Source of the DNA: Armatimonadota bacterium
GTDB taxonomy: Bacteria > Armatimonadota > Zipacnadia > JAUWAU01
DNA: 64,000 nucleotides
NCBI GenBank assembly: GCA_030601885.1
Contig: JAUWAU010000008.1
Span: 163,550-227,549, forward strand
Reading direction: 5' to 3'
Below are positions 34,397 to 42,910 of the stretch, piece by piece; the stretch's first letter is position 1; every line of letters starts with the position of its first letter. The notes below the pieces were generated by a model, which ran no database searches, was not told the origin of the DNA, and saw only the letters and a list, made by a program, of their open reading frames with translations. Position numbers and translations under genes: made by a program.

Positions 34397-35620
34397 GTGG
34401 CAGCTCCCTGGAACGTTCGGCTCGGCCGGATATCACGGCTTATGCTCGCGGCCCATTTGACAGGGTGCTATTACATGGCCAGCGCCGACACACTCCCCGG
34501 CGCCCCGGCTCCTCGCAAGACGCCCGGCACGACGCTGAAGAGCGGCTCAGTCGTCATCACCGACCAGTTCGAGGGCGGGAAAGCGAATCGGCCCGTGGTG
34601 TCTGGGGACAAGCACTTCCAGCTCACGGGCTGGGATTTTCGTGTGCGGCTCACCAACACATCCCACACACCAGCGACAGCACGAGTATCGTGCCTCTGGG
34701 CCACCGACGGGGCTCAGCAGCGGCAGCTCTATCTGCACTGCCTGCGCAACGGGCAGTGGGAGGACGTCCACGCGAGGGAGTCGGAACGGGCCGACGCGAA
34801 GCTGGACAGGCAGACGGATGCCGAACTGTCCCTCGACGCAGGCGAAGAGATCTACCTCGTCGGCCCGTTCTGGATTCCGTACTCGCGGCTATCGGCGTGG
34901 CTGCAGGAGAAGGCGAAGCTCGACGTATGCCATGTCAGCAGCATCCACAGGACCCCTGACGGGCGCGACATGTGGGTGGCGACCATCACCGACCCGGCCG
35001 TACCCGAGGCGGAGAAACGCCGGCTGCTGCTCCTGGGGACGCCGCAAGTGTCCGAGTGGGGAGAAGTGCCGTGCGCCGGGGCCATCGAGTTCCTGTGTGG
35101 CACGGATGCGCGCGCCGCCGAGATCCGCGAACGATGGGTCGTGGACGTGATCCCCTACTCCGACCCGGACGCCGCGGTGAACGCCGACGTCCCGAACCAG
35201 CTCTTCGAGGCGCGTGCCGCAGCGGAGGGGAAGCGGGACTGCAATCCCAACATGCGGGCCCTCTGGCGATGGCTTGAGGCACATCCACCCGATATCGCCA
35301 TCGAGTTTCACGGGGAGAATCGTCTCAAGCCCGACGGCCGGTACAACCGCGTGTACGCCAACGTGGCCGAGACGTTCGAGGCGAAGAGGCGGGCAGCACT
35401 CTCAGCTCGCCTGCGGGACGCCCTCATCTCTCTCCCAGACGGGAGCATCGGCACAAACCTGACGCCTGACACGTGGCAGGACACACTCGCGTACGTCCTT
35501 GCACAGCGTCTCGGGACCGCCGCTTTCCTGTACGCCGTGCACCAGCGCTACGGCTTCCAGGCCAACTGGAGCCGCGGGGTTGAGGCGCTCATCGCTGCGG
35601 TCGAAGCCGCCGAGTTGTAG
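34397..35620 (+). CDS. M14-like (zinc carboxypeptidase fold) secreted protein, likely missing a zinc ligand
   Basis: 407 residues. A short hydrophobic N-terminus (RLMLAAHLTGCYYMASA) suggests export. The C-terminal part looks like the M14 fold: LLGTPQVSEWGEVPCAGAIEFL at the place of the first zinc-ligand motif, VVDVIPYSDPDA in place of the NPDG strand, and AIEFHGENRL with the third-ligand His. In the first motif the usual His-x-x-Glu reads Gln-Val-Ser-Glu, so the protein may be inactive or bind metal differently. I start at the GTG with AGGAGG eight bases upstream; an ATG at 34349 is in frame. The gene ends in a palindromic repeat that supplies its stop codon. Confidence 0.6.
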   Translation: MAAPWNVRLGRISRLMLAAHLTGCYYMASADTLPGAPAPRKTPGTTLKSGSVVITDQFEGGKANRPVVSGDKHFQLTGWDFRVRLTNTSHTPATARVSCLWATDGAQQRQLYLHCLRNGQWEDVHARESERADAKLDRQTDAELSLDAGEEIYLVGPFWIPYSRLSAWLQEKAKLDVCHVSSIHRTPDGRDMWVATITDPAVPEAEKRRLLLLGTPQVSEWGEVPCAGAIEFLCGTDARAAEIRERWVVDVIPYSDPDAAVNADVPNQLFEARAAAEGKRDCNPNMRALWRWLEAHPPDIAIEFHGENRLKPDGRYNRVYANVAETFEAKRRAALSARLRDALISLPDGSIGTNLTPDTWQDTLAYVLAQRLGTAAFLYAVHQRYGFQANWSRGVEALIAAVEAAEL

Positions 35621-35644
35621 GGGCGACCCGGCGAGTCGGCCCTA
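35618..35644. repeat. Palindromic repeat overlapping a stop codon, copy 1
   Basis: TAGGGGCGACCC followed by a short centre and GAGTCGGCCCTA. The first three bases are the stop codon of the M14-like gene. Right arm slightly degenerate. Confidence 0.7.
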
Positions 35645-35648
35645 CTCG

Positions 35649-36251
35649 TTATTCCTTCTTGGCAGCAGCCAGTCGCTCCGCCACGTTGTCCCAGTTCACC
35701 AGGTGCTCCATGAATGCTGCCGTCCAGTCCGGCCGCTTGTTCTGGTACTTGAGGTAGTAGGCGTGCTCCCAGACGTCCAGCACCAGGATCGGCATCACGC
35801 CCCAGGCCGTGAGGTTCTCATGCTTCTCCGCCTGCAGGACGTGCAGCGTGTCTGTCTCCCTGCAGTGGGCCAGGATGCCCCAGCCGGAGCCCTCCACAGC
35901 GTTTGTGGCCGCCAGGAACAGCCCCTTGAAGGCGTCGAAACTGCCGAAGGCGTTGTCGATTTCCCGGCTTAGGGTGCGGTCGGGATGGCCGCCGCCACCC
36001 GGCTTCATGTTGGTCCAGAAGATGGAGTGCAGGATGTGGCCCGAGCCGTGGAAGGCGAGCTCCTTGCAAACGGGCTTTGCGGCGGTGAAGTCCCCTGACT
36101 TCACCATCTCCGCGAGTCTCGCCTCGGCCGCATTCAGTCCAGTGACGTAGCCGTTGTGATGCACGTCGTGGTGGAGCCGCACCGTCTGCTCATCGTAGTG
36201 GGGCTCCAAAGCGTTGTAATCATACGGCAGCTCAGGAAGCTCGTGAGGCAT
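35649..36251 (-). CDS. sod: Fe/Mn superoxide dismutase
   Basis: 200 residues. Metal ligands are in LHHDVHH (His27 region), the GSGHILHSIFW helix, and DVWEHAYYLKYQNKRPDW with its Asp and His. The GSGWGIL stretch is also typical. Cytoplasmic, no signal peptide. It converts superoxide to oxygen and H2O2; the metal cannot be told from sequence alone. Presence of such an enzyme beside an oxygen-sensitive hydrogenase suggests an organism that meets oxygen at times. Confidence 0.96.
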   Translation of the reverse strand: MPHELPELPYDYNALEPHYDEQTVRLHHDVHHNGYVTGLNAAEARLAEMVKSGDFTAAKPVCKELAFHGSGHILHSIFWTNMKPGGGGHPDRTLSREIDNAFGSFDAFKGLFLAATNAVEGSGWGILAHCRETDTLHVLQAEKHENLTAWGVMPILVLDVWEHAYYLKYQNKRPDWTAAFMEHLVNWDNVAERLAAAKKE

Positions 36252-36644
36252 CTCGTGTTCCCCCTTGTCAGATTCAAGCCTCAGCCTATCCGGGCGCCAA
36301 CGATAGCGCTGTCAGTTGCCCGGCCGAGTCCATGACAACCGGCGGTGTTCTCAGGCGTGGTGGCGGCTGCCCAGGAACAGAGGTGGTGCGTCAGTGGGTT
36401 TGCCAACGCGTGACCCCACACGGTAGCACCCTATACCTTCTGCGCGCCGTTACGAACAGTTATCAAGGCAACGGGAGAATGCGGGGGGTACAGAATGTGA
36501 GGCAGGCGACAATACCGCGTGCCCATTCACCGCCACTGCCCCGCCACCAGCATTCCTCGCACCACCCTCTCCCCTACTTCGCGCTCCTCAACAGTGCGTC
36601 CAGGCTCTGGACACCGCGACCGACACGGCGCGCGTCAGCGCCAA
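36252..36644. other. 393-base intergenic region, nothing recognised
   Basis: No gene, hairpin with T run or clear promoter was found. Open frames crossing it are composition artefacts of the antisense strand of the ThuA-like gene. Confidence 0.5.
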
Positions 36645-37466
36645 TCACTTCGCCGTTGTGGGCTGCTTGGGTTGCTGTCGTTGCACTCTGGGATAATCCG
36701 GCGGGATCGGTATCGTCACCCGTCCAGTCGCGGCCCACTCGGTTCCCCGCTGCGTGACGGTGATAAACCCGACGCCGCTCATGGTTTTCACATCGTGGCC
36801 GAGCGAGTTGTGGAACACCCGCCCCTTGCCGTACCGCACGATCCATATCTGCGGCTCGTAATTCCCGGTGCCCCGCTTGTCCTTGGTCGAGAAGGCGTGC
36901 GCCAACAAGTGAATATGCGGCTGCATCCTCAGGCGGTGGTACAGCTCGTCCACCTCGTTTTGGAAGTCGGGCATGCCCTTGGTGATCGGGTGCTTACGAT
37001 CGACGATCTCCACCGGGAAGCGCCACCTGACGCCGTGGCCGGCGCCTTTGCGCCAGGCGCCGCCGATCAGCCGATCGTACTCGGGCCAGTCGGGGAAGGC
37101 GTTGTTGGCCGCGTGGATGATCACCAGCCCGCCGCCTTGTCGCACGTAGTCCAGCAGGGCGCTCTCCGCCGGCTCAGCCCACCGTTCCTTGCGGTTGTAG
37201 TTGCTGAGCAGCACATCGTAATGGGCGAGCTTATCGGCGCTGCATCGCTCCGGCCGATACGTCACGTGGACGACGAAGCGCCCCGTGTCCTCGAGCATGT
37301 TCCGCAGCACGGGGGTCGTTGCCCGCCAGTCGTGGTTGTTCTCGCCCGTCAGGATCAGCACGCGCAGCTTGCGCGCGTCGGCGCCTCCGGCGGCCCCCGC
37401 GCAGGATGCCAGAAAAACAGAGACGAGGACTGCCAACAGCGCCGAGATATGCCACCTTCGTGTCAT
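36645..37466 (-). CDS. ThuA-like (trehalose utilisation) domain protein, secreted
   Basis: 273 residues. A signal peptide of about 25 residues ends with a possible lipobox (VFLASC), then the ThuA domain: VLILTGENNHDWRATTPVLR, YDVLLSNYNRKERW, LLDYVRQGGGLVIIHAANNAF and HPITKGMPDF. ThuA-type domains have a glutamine-amidotransferase-like fold and go with sugar oxidation pathways, often beside Gfo/Idh/MocA enzymes, several of which are nearby. The function is not established. The ATG at 37466 follows AGGGAG; the longer open frame upstream is not supported. Confidence 0.8.
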   Translation of the reverse strand: MTRRWHISALLAVLVSVFLASCAGAAGGADARKLRVLILTGENNHDWRATTPVLRNMLEDTGRFVVHVTYRPERCSADKLAHYDVLLSNYNRKERWAEPAESALLDYVRQGGGLVIIHAANNAFPDWPEYDRLIGGAWRKGAGHGVRWRFPVEIVDRKHPITKGMPDFQNEVDELYHRLRMQPHIHLLAHAFSTKDKRGTGNYEPQIWIVRYGKGRVFHNSLGHDVKTMSGVGFITVTQRGTEWAATGRVTIPIPPDYPRVQRQQPKQPTTAK

Positions 37467-37744
37467 GCTAGCGATGCTCCCTTCTGCAGCGTTGGGCATC
37501 GTTGAGCGCCTTGCCGATCTTCTATCTCCAGATCGACATCCCGGTATTTCCCGCCAACGGGCGAGGCTCCTTTGCCCTCCGTGGGCGCCGACGGAGGATT
37601 CCCCCACTCCCACAGCGTATCCCGCCAGTAGGATAATGACCGGCGGCTTGCGAATCCCGGCCATGAAGAGCGACCGGAGGCATGTGAGCCATCTCAAGTG
37701 TTGATAATCATAGATGCAAACATGCCTTTGCGAGGCGGATCGCG

Positions 37745-39991
37745 ATGAAAGCTGGAGCTAGTGCTATCCTCTATGTGAGCGCCTTAGCGTGGTTTGCCAT
37801 ACTCATGACAGGCGGGTGTAGGCACGCGCCGACGCCCCCGTCGGCCTATACGCAGGCGCGCCGGGCGCCAACCGGCTCTGGGCAGGATGCGACTGCGGAG
37901 CCCACAGCCAAGGTGGCGCTGGAGACCATGCCACGATTGCCCGAGGGAGATGACGTCAAGCCGTCCGTGCCCAGCTATTCGGCGGATCGGGACCTCAGGA
38001 ACATCGTCAATCTGTATCAATTCCCGAATCTCAGTGACCGAGAGAAAGCGCTGCTCGCAGCCAACTGCTTCTTCGTCCGTCCGGCCGACGAGGAGCAGTT
38101 GTTCTATGTGTACCAGCAGAACAGCGAAGCCTCGCCGCAGGTACCTAGCTTCATCACCTCGGACAGTGTGCTTCAGTTGTATCACCTGTTTTTCGACTAC
38201 GCGCTGCGTAAGATGGAACGGGACAAGTTCATGGGCCTCGTAAAGGCCTTGAGTAAGGCGATGTGGGAGCAATCGAGCAAGCAATACCGGTCGGCGAAGG
38301 CAGAGCAAGTGAAGGAGGCAGCGATGCTCAATGTCGCCTTCTTCGCCGTCGCCTGCGAGCTTCTCCGCTCACCCGTGGCCGTGGCGGAGGAGGCAAAGGA
38401 ACTCGTTGACGATGCCCTGGCGAAGATCCAGGCGCATCAGAAGGTGCTTCTCCCCGACGACTACCCATTCGTCGCGGACTTCTCTCAGTTCCTGCCGCGC
38501 GGGCACTATACGCGCACTGAGGAGTTCAAACGATACTTCAAGGCGATGATGTGGTACGGGTTGGTGCCGTGCCGCCTTGCTTCGCAGGATCCACCCTTGC
38601 CCCCACGCATCTGGCAGCGCGACCTACGCCGTGCGCTCCTGATGCTCCAGGCATTTCGAACGGCCAACATCGGTGGCCGACGGGCAGAAGAGGTGTGGCG
38701 GCAGATATACGAGCCGACGGCCTTCATGGTTGGCTATGCCGACGACCTCACGCCGCAGGAATTGACTGATTTCGCGACGCGCGTCTATGGCCACCTGCCA
38801 GGCCTGACTGAGCTGGCGGACGAGGGCAAGCTCGGCGAGCTTCGCGACGTCCTGGAGAAGGAGGCGCCCAGGCCGGGCATCGCTGTGGCTCTCATCCTGA
38901 CGGCCTCGCAGGGGGGCGAGCCGCAGGGCGTGCAGTTCCGGTTCATGAGCCAGCGACTGATTCCTGACTCCCGGGTGTTCCAGGAACTGGTCGCACCGGA
39001 GGTGGGCGGGCGCGGATTCCCGCTTGCCTTGGACTTCCCTGCCGCCCTCGGCTCGGAGCGCGCTTGGGATCTTCTCGTCCAAGCGGGCCAGCCGCAGTTC
39101 TCCGACTACACAGCCCAGATGCGCAAGATGCAGACTGAACTGGCGGAGCTACCGGCGGAGAAATGGCAGTCCAACGCCTACTACGGCTGGATCTACGCTC
39201 TGGCGCCCCTGTTGGAGCCCAAGGGCGCCGGCTATCCTGCTTTCATGACCACGGAGGCGTGGGTGGACAAGCAGCTCACCACCTTCTTGGCCAGTTGGGC
39301 CGAGCTGCGGCACGACACGATCCTGTACGCCAAGCAGAGCGGATACGAGGGCATACGCGAGCCCAGGGAAGGCGAGGCAGTGCCCAAGGGGTACGTGGAA
39401 CCCGAGCTCAGCTTCTACGCCAGGCTCAAGTGGCTCGTCGGCGAAACGAAAAAGGGGCTAATGCGGCACGGCCTGTTCGACGAGAGGAGCGATCTGGCCC
39501 CCAACTTCGACAGCTTCGGCGACGTGCTCGGCTTCCTCGCCGATGTCTCGGCCAAAGAGTTGCAAGAGCAGCGCCTGGCGGACGAGGAGTATGGGAGGAT
39601 CGCCGCGCTCGGGCGCCGGCTCGAGCAGCTTTCCCTGGCCGTGGTATCAGGCGAGGATGGCATCGGGTGGCCCAGCGAATGGCGCGAGATAGAGAACGAT
39701 ACCGACCGCGACATGGCATGTATCGCCGACGTGCATACGGGCCCCAACAAGATGGTGCTAGAGGAGGCGGTGGGACATGCCTTTCTGATTCACGTGGCTG
39801 TCCCGATCGAAGGAGAGATCTATCTCACGCGAGGACCAACCTTTTCGCACTACGAGTTCCGGCACCCGGCGGATGACCGCCTCACGGATGAGCAATGGCA
39901 GAAGATGGTCAAGAAGGGCCAGCTACCGAAGCTGGCGCCGTGGATGAAAAGCTTCGTTGTGGCCGATAGCGGCAGCTTCGGGGACGAGTAG
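37745..39991 (+). CDS. DUF3160 family lipoprotein-like protein
   Basis: 748 residues. The N-terminus has a hydrophobic stretch ending TGGC, probably a lipoprotein signal. The body matches what I know of DUF3160: YQFPNLSDREKALLAANCFFVRPADEEQLFYVYQQN, then SFITSDSVLQLYHLFFDYALRKME, and a C-terminal block with ADVHTGPNK and EGEIYLTRGPTFSHYEF. Family members are large, helix-rich, exported proteins of unknown function found in several phyla. It is divergent from the ThuA-like gene over a 278-base gap. Its stop codon is the first three bases of a palindromic repeat. Confidence 0.75.
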   Translation: MKAGASAILYVSALAWFAILMTGGCRHAPTPPSAYTQARRAPTGSGQDATAEPTAKVALETMPRLPEGDDVKPSVPSYSADRDLRNIVNLYQFPNLSDREKALLAANCFFVRPADEEQLFYVYQQNSEASPQVPSFITSDSVLQLYHLFFDYALRKMERDKFMGLVKALSKAMWEQSSKQYRSAKAEQVKEAAMLNVAFFAVACELLRSPVAVAEEAKELVDDALAKIQAHQKVLLPDDYPFVADFSQFLPRGHYTRTEEFKRYFKAMMWYGLVPCRLASQDPPLPPRIWQRDLRRALLMLQAFRTANIGGRRAEEVWRQIYEPTAFMVGYADDLTPQELTDFATRVYGHLPGLTELADEGKLGELRDVLEKEAPRPGIAVALILTASQGGEPQGVQFRFMSQRLIPDSRVFQELVAPEVGGRGFPLALDFPAALGSERAWDLLVQAGQPQFSDYTAQMRKMQTELAELPAEKWQSNAYYGWIYALAPLLEPKGAGYPAFMTTEAWVDKQLTTFLASWAELRHDTILYAKQSGYEGIREPREGEAVPKGYVEPELSFYARLKWLVGETKKGLMRHGLFDERSDLAPNFDSFGDVLGFLADVSAKELQEQRLADEEYGRIAALGRRLEQLSLAVVSGEDGIGWPSEWREIENDTDRDMACIADVHTGPNKMVLEEAVGHAFLIHVAVPIEGEIYLTRGPTFSHYEFRHPADDRLTDEQWQKMVKKGQLPKLAPWMKSFVVADSGSFGDE

Positions 39992-40015
39992 GGGCGACCC
40001 GGCGGGTCGCCCCTA
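39989..40015. repeat. Palindromic repeat overlapping a stop codon, copy 2 (near-perfect)
   Basis: TAGGGGCGACCC, three bases, GGGTCGCCCCTA: two 12-base arms that are exact complements. The first TAG ends the DUF3160 gene. It lies between convergent genes and could also act as a transcription barrier. Confidence 0.8.
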
Positions 40016-40040
40016 CAGTCGGAAGTCATACGGATGGGTG

Positions 40041-41324
40041 CTACACCGCGAAGTGCTCCTCGTTGAACTCGATCACCTGCCGCTTCTCCATGGCCTCGTT
40101 GGCCAGGAGGCACGTTGCCGCACTGCGCAGGCCTACCTCACCATCGCAGAAGATCTCGCCGCCCTCGCGGATGCAGCGGAAGAAATCGAACAACTCCAGA
40201 TAGTACGGGTCCTCCTGCTCGCCCTTCTCCCCGAGCGCTTCGCCAGGGCCGCGGGCCTCTCCCTTCTTCTTGGGTGTCGCCGACGCATCGAGCACGATGG
40301 CCTGCTTCCCGCCGACTTCCTCCTTGTGTGCCATCTTCTCCCACAGCAGCTTCTCCGCCCGGCGCTCCCGGAACAGTAAGCCCTCATCCTCATGCGTCAG
40401 TATCAGCGTGCCCTCGGTGCCCATGATCTGCTCGTAGTAGTCGTCGTAGGCGTTCGTGGTTATGGAGGTGTAGGTGATCCTGACGCCGTTGGGGTACTCG
40501 AAGACGCAATTGACGTTGTCGTACACCTCGCGGCCGTCCTTCCAGTAATCGAGCCCGCCAAAGCCCGTGACGGCGAGGGGCGTGCTGTCGAGGAACCAGT
40601 TGCACACGTCGAGCTGGTGGCTGCCCAGCTCCCCCATGAGGCCGGCCGAGGATTCCTCGTAGAGCCGCCAGTTGATGAGCCGCTCAAGCTCCGGGTGATC
40701 GTTGGGAACGCGGCGGCGCCAGCTTCCGTTTCGATGCCAGAGGGCGCGGATGTGGGTGATCTCGCCGAGCACTCCCTGCTTCATCAGCTTCAGTGCATGG
40801 TGATAGGTCGGGTTGTAGCGCCGCTGATGCCCGATCTGCAGCAGCTTGCCCGAGGCACGCTGGGCCCGCAGCATGTCCTTGCACGCCTCGATGGTGCGGC
40901 CCATCTGCTTCTCGCAGAAGACGTGCTTCCCCGCTTGCAGAGCGGCGATGGCTAGGGGCGCATGCATGTTTAGAGGCACGGCGATGATGCATGCCTCAAA
41001 GTCCTCTTTGTCGAGCATCTCACGGTAGTCCTCGTACCCCTTCGCCCCCTCGCCGGCCACCTCAAGCCCGGCCTCCAGGTTGGACGATTGTATGTCGCAG
41101 ACCGCCGTGAACTTCACCCCAGGGATGCGCACGGCGTTCGCCATGAGCTTCTTCCTGCCCTGATTGCCGGGCCCGATGATCCCCACCCTGATGAGCCGAT
41201 CGCTGCCGGCCTTCGCCTCCTGAGCGGCCGCGGTGGAGCCCAGCGCCGCGGAGAAGGCCGCCGCGGCGACGCCTACTCCCTTGATGAACTCACGTCGGCT
41301 AAGCTCCTCGTGCTCGGTATACAT
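40041..41324 (-). CDS. Gfo/Idh/MocA oxidoreductase with Tat signal
   Basis: 427 residues. The N-terminus has a twin-arginine motif (SRREFIKGVGVAAAAFSAAL), so the protein is exported folded with its cofactor. A Rossmann fold follows: RVGIIGPGNQGRKK, AVCDIQ, then CEKQMGRT with the family's EKP-like motif (EKQ here) and QIGHQRRYNP. It probably acts on a sugar or sugar derivative with NAD(P) in the periplasm. It is one of four Gfo/Idh/MocA genes in the window and the only exported one. Confidence 0.9.
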   Translation of the reverse strand: MYTEHEELSRREFIKGVGVAAAAFSAALGSTAAAQEAKAGSDRLIRVGIIGPGNQGRKKLMANAVRIPGVKFTAVCDIQSSNLEAGLEVAGEGAKGYEDYREMLDKEDFEACIIAVPLNMHAPLAIAALQAGKHVFCEKQMGRTIEACKDMLRAQRASGKLLQIGHQRRYNPTYHHALKLMKQGVLGEITHIRALWHRNGSWRRRVPNDHPELERLINWRLYEESSAGLMGELGSHQLDVCNWFLDSTPLAVTGFGGLDYWKDGREVYDNVNCVFEYPNGVRITYTSITTNAYDDYYEQIMGTEGTLILTHEDEGLLFRERRAEKLLWEKMAHKEEVGGKQAIVLDASATPKKKGEARGPGEALGEKGEQEDPYYLELFDFFRCIREGGEIFCDGEVGLRSAATCLLANEAMEKRQVIEFNEEHFAV

Positions 41325-41373
41325 TTCGATGACACCTCCGGGAGGAACTGACTGGACGTGAGCTCCTCACTTA

Positions 41374-42420
41374 TTATTGCGAACGCTCGGTACGCGAGGA
41401 TTCCTCCTTGAGAAACTCCCGCGACGGGAGTTTCTCACCTATCCGGACCAGGCGCAATGACTCCCCAGATTCCACCTCGGCGACAAGCACAGCTTGGATG
41501 TGTGGATGCGCGGCACAGTATTGCCTCGTCTTTGCCTGGCCCATTACGAAGAACGCTGTGGCCAAGGCGTCGGTCTCGGCTGCCGTCGGTCCCAATGCGC
41601 TGGCGCTGAGCATCCCCGTCGCCGGATAGCCCGTTCGCGGATCGATGATGTGGCTGTAGAGCTTCCCGTCCGCCTCGAAGAACTTCTCGTAGTTGCCCGA
41701 GGTAGACAGCGCTCGGTCCCGCAGATGGACTACCGCAATGCGCCGCGACGCCTCCAGTGGGTGCCGGATGCCCACTGTCCACGACGCTTGGTCGGGCGGC
41801 GCCCCGAGAGCGTAGATGCTGCTCTGTCCGCCGTGGACGAGGGCCCGGGTGATCCCGAGGCCTCGCAGTACCTCCACCGCCCGGTCCACCGCATAGCCCT
41901 TAGCGACACCACCCAGGTCGAGACGGACGTCAGCGCGGCGAAAATGGACCGTTCTGTCCCGTCGGCATAGCTCCACGTGGCGCATGCCGACGCTCTGCAG
42001 GGCTGCGGCAATCGTGTCCGCCGGCGGCACTCGTCCCTGCCCCCGAAAGAAGCCCCAGCACTTCACCAGAGGGGCGACGGTTATGTCAAAGGCTCCCCGG
42101 GACGCATCGGTGATTTCACCGGCCAATTCCAGGAGGCTGAACAGCTTCGGCTCCACTGCCACCCGCTCGGCGGCTGAACGCCTGTTAATGGATGACAACT
42201 CGCTGCGCGCGTTGTACAGGCTCATCTGCTGATCGAGGTCTTGCACCTCGTCCAGCGCCTCGTTCGCCGCATTCACCAGCGATTGCTCATCCCGCCCGCA
42301 GAGCAGGATCTCGAACTCCGTCCCCATCGCCTCCCGCACCACGCGCATCGTCACGAGATCGCCATCAACGCATGGAGCGGCAAACGCAAGAACGCCGATT
42401 AGCCCAGGCATCATCCCCAT
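41374..42420 (-). CDS. apbE: ApbE-like FAD:protein FMN transferase
   Basis: 348 residues. Motifs of the ApbE family are present: MGTEFEILL near the N-terminus, DLDQQMSLYNARSELSSIN, the LDLGGVAKGYAVDRAV segment, LVHGGQSSIYALG, and SHIIDPRTGYPATGM with the metal-binding region, then ETDALATAFFVMG. The enzyme attaches FMN covalently to a threonine of target flavoproteins such as Rnf or Nqr subunits, none of which is in this window. A hydrophobic N-terminus points to the membrane or periplasm. It lies 49 bases upstream of the Gfo/Idh/MocA gene in the same direction. Confidence 0.92.
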   Translation of the reverse strand: MGMMPGLIGVLAFAAPCVDGDLVTMRVVREAMGTEFEILLCGRDEQSLVNAANEALDEVQDLDQQMSLYNARSELSSINRRSAAERVAVEPKLFSLLELAGEITDASRGAFDITVAPLVKCWGFFRGQGRVPPADTIAAALQSVGMRHVELCRRDRTVHFRRADVRLDLGGVAKGYAVDRAVEVLRGLGITRALVHGGQSSIYALGAPPDQASWTVGIRHPLEASRRIAVVHLRDRALSTSGNYEKFFEADGKLYSHIIDPRTGYPATGMLSASALGPTAAETDALATAFFVMGQAKTRQYCAAHPHIQAVLVAEVESGESLRLVRIGEKLPSREFLKEESSRTERSQ

Positions 42421-42536
42421 TGAGCCACCGTTTCCAGGGTTCGGTTAGCTCATTCTATCAGGTTTGGGTCATCAGTCAAGTCGCGCTATTGGTGTCGCCC
42501 GGGGCGATCCGTGGGGCACGTAGGGGGGCCAACGGC

Positions 42537-42565
42537 TTGACAGTGCCACGACGGTAGTGTAGGCT
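42537..42565 (+). promoter_or_regulatory. Promoter of the metal-resistance operon
   Basis: TTGACA at 42537-42542 and TAGGCT at 42560-42565, spaced 17 bases. The transcription start would fall in the operator palindrome just downstream. Confidence 0.55.
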
Positions 42566-42566
42566 A

Positions 42567-42594
42567 CATATCCCATCCCCCTGGAGGGGATATG
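42567..42594. promoter_or_regulatory. CsoR-type operator palindrome overlapping the start codon
   Basis: CATATCCCATCC, four bases, GGAGGGGATATG: 12-base arms with one mismatch. It includes the ribosome-binding GGAGG and the ATG of the repressor gene. The GC-tract inside AT-flanked arms is like known CsoR/RcnR operators, so autoregulation is likely. Confidence 0.65.
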
Positions 42595-42903
42595 ATGGAC
42601 CCGGAGGGGTTCGGCATGCCGATGAGACAGCGCCGCAAGAAGCAGCTTCTGAACCGGGTCGCGCGCATCGAGGGACATACTGGCGGGATTCGGCGAATGC
42701 TCGAAGCCGGCCGTGAGTGCGAGGAGATTCTTCTGCAGATCAGCGCGGTACAGGCCGCCTGGAAGAAGCTTGCGGAGATCATCATCGAGGATCACATCGA
42801 AGTGTGCCTGGCGCAGGCGGCGGCAGAGGGTGGAGCCGGCGCCGAGGCAGTGCGCCAACTCAAGTCAGCCCTTGCCCGCGCACACTTGATCGGAAGTAGG
42901 TGA
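42592..42903 (+). CDS. csoR: CsoR/RcnR-type metal-sensing repressor
   Basis: 103 residues, all-helical DUF156 family. The sensor residues fit the Cys-His-Cys pattern of copper sensors: Cys in RECEEIL, His in EDHIEVC and the Cys that follows it. RcnR-type nickel/cobalt sensors have an additional N-terminal His, which is not apparent here, so Cu(I) is the better guess. The N-terminal region is basic (RQRRKKQLLNRVARIEGH). Two ATG codons lie in tandem and others at residues 9 and 11. It is followed seven bases later by a metal ATPase gene. Confidence 0.9.
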   Translation: MMDPEGFGMPMRQRRKKQLLNRVARIEGHTGGIRRMLEAGRECEEILLQISAVQAAWKKLAEIIIEDHIEVCLAQAAAEGGAGAEAVRQLKSALARAHLIGSR

Positions 42904-42910
42904 CCTATCG

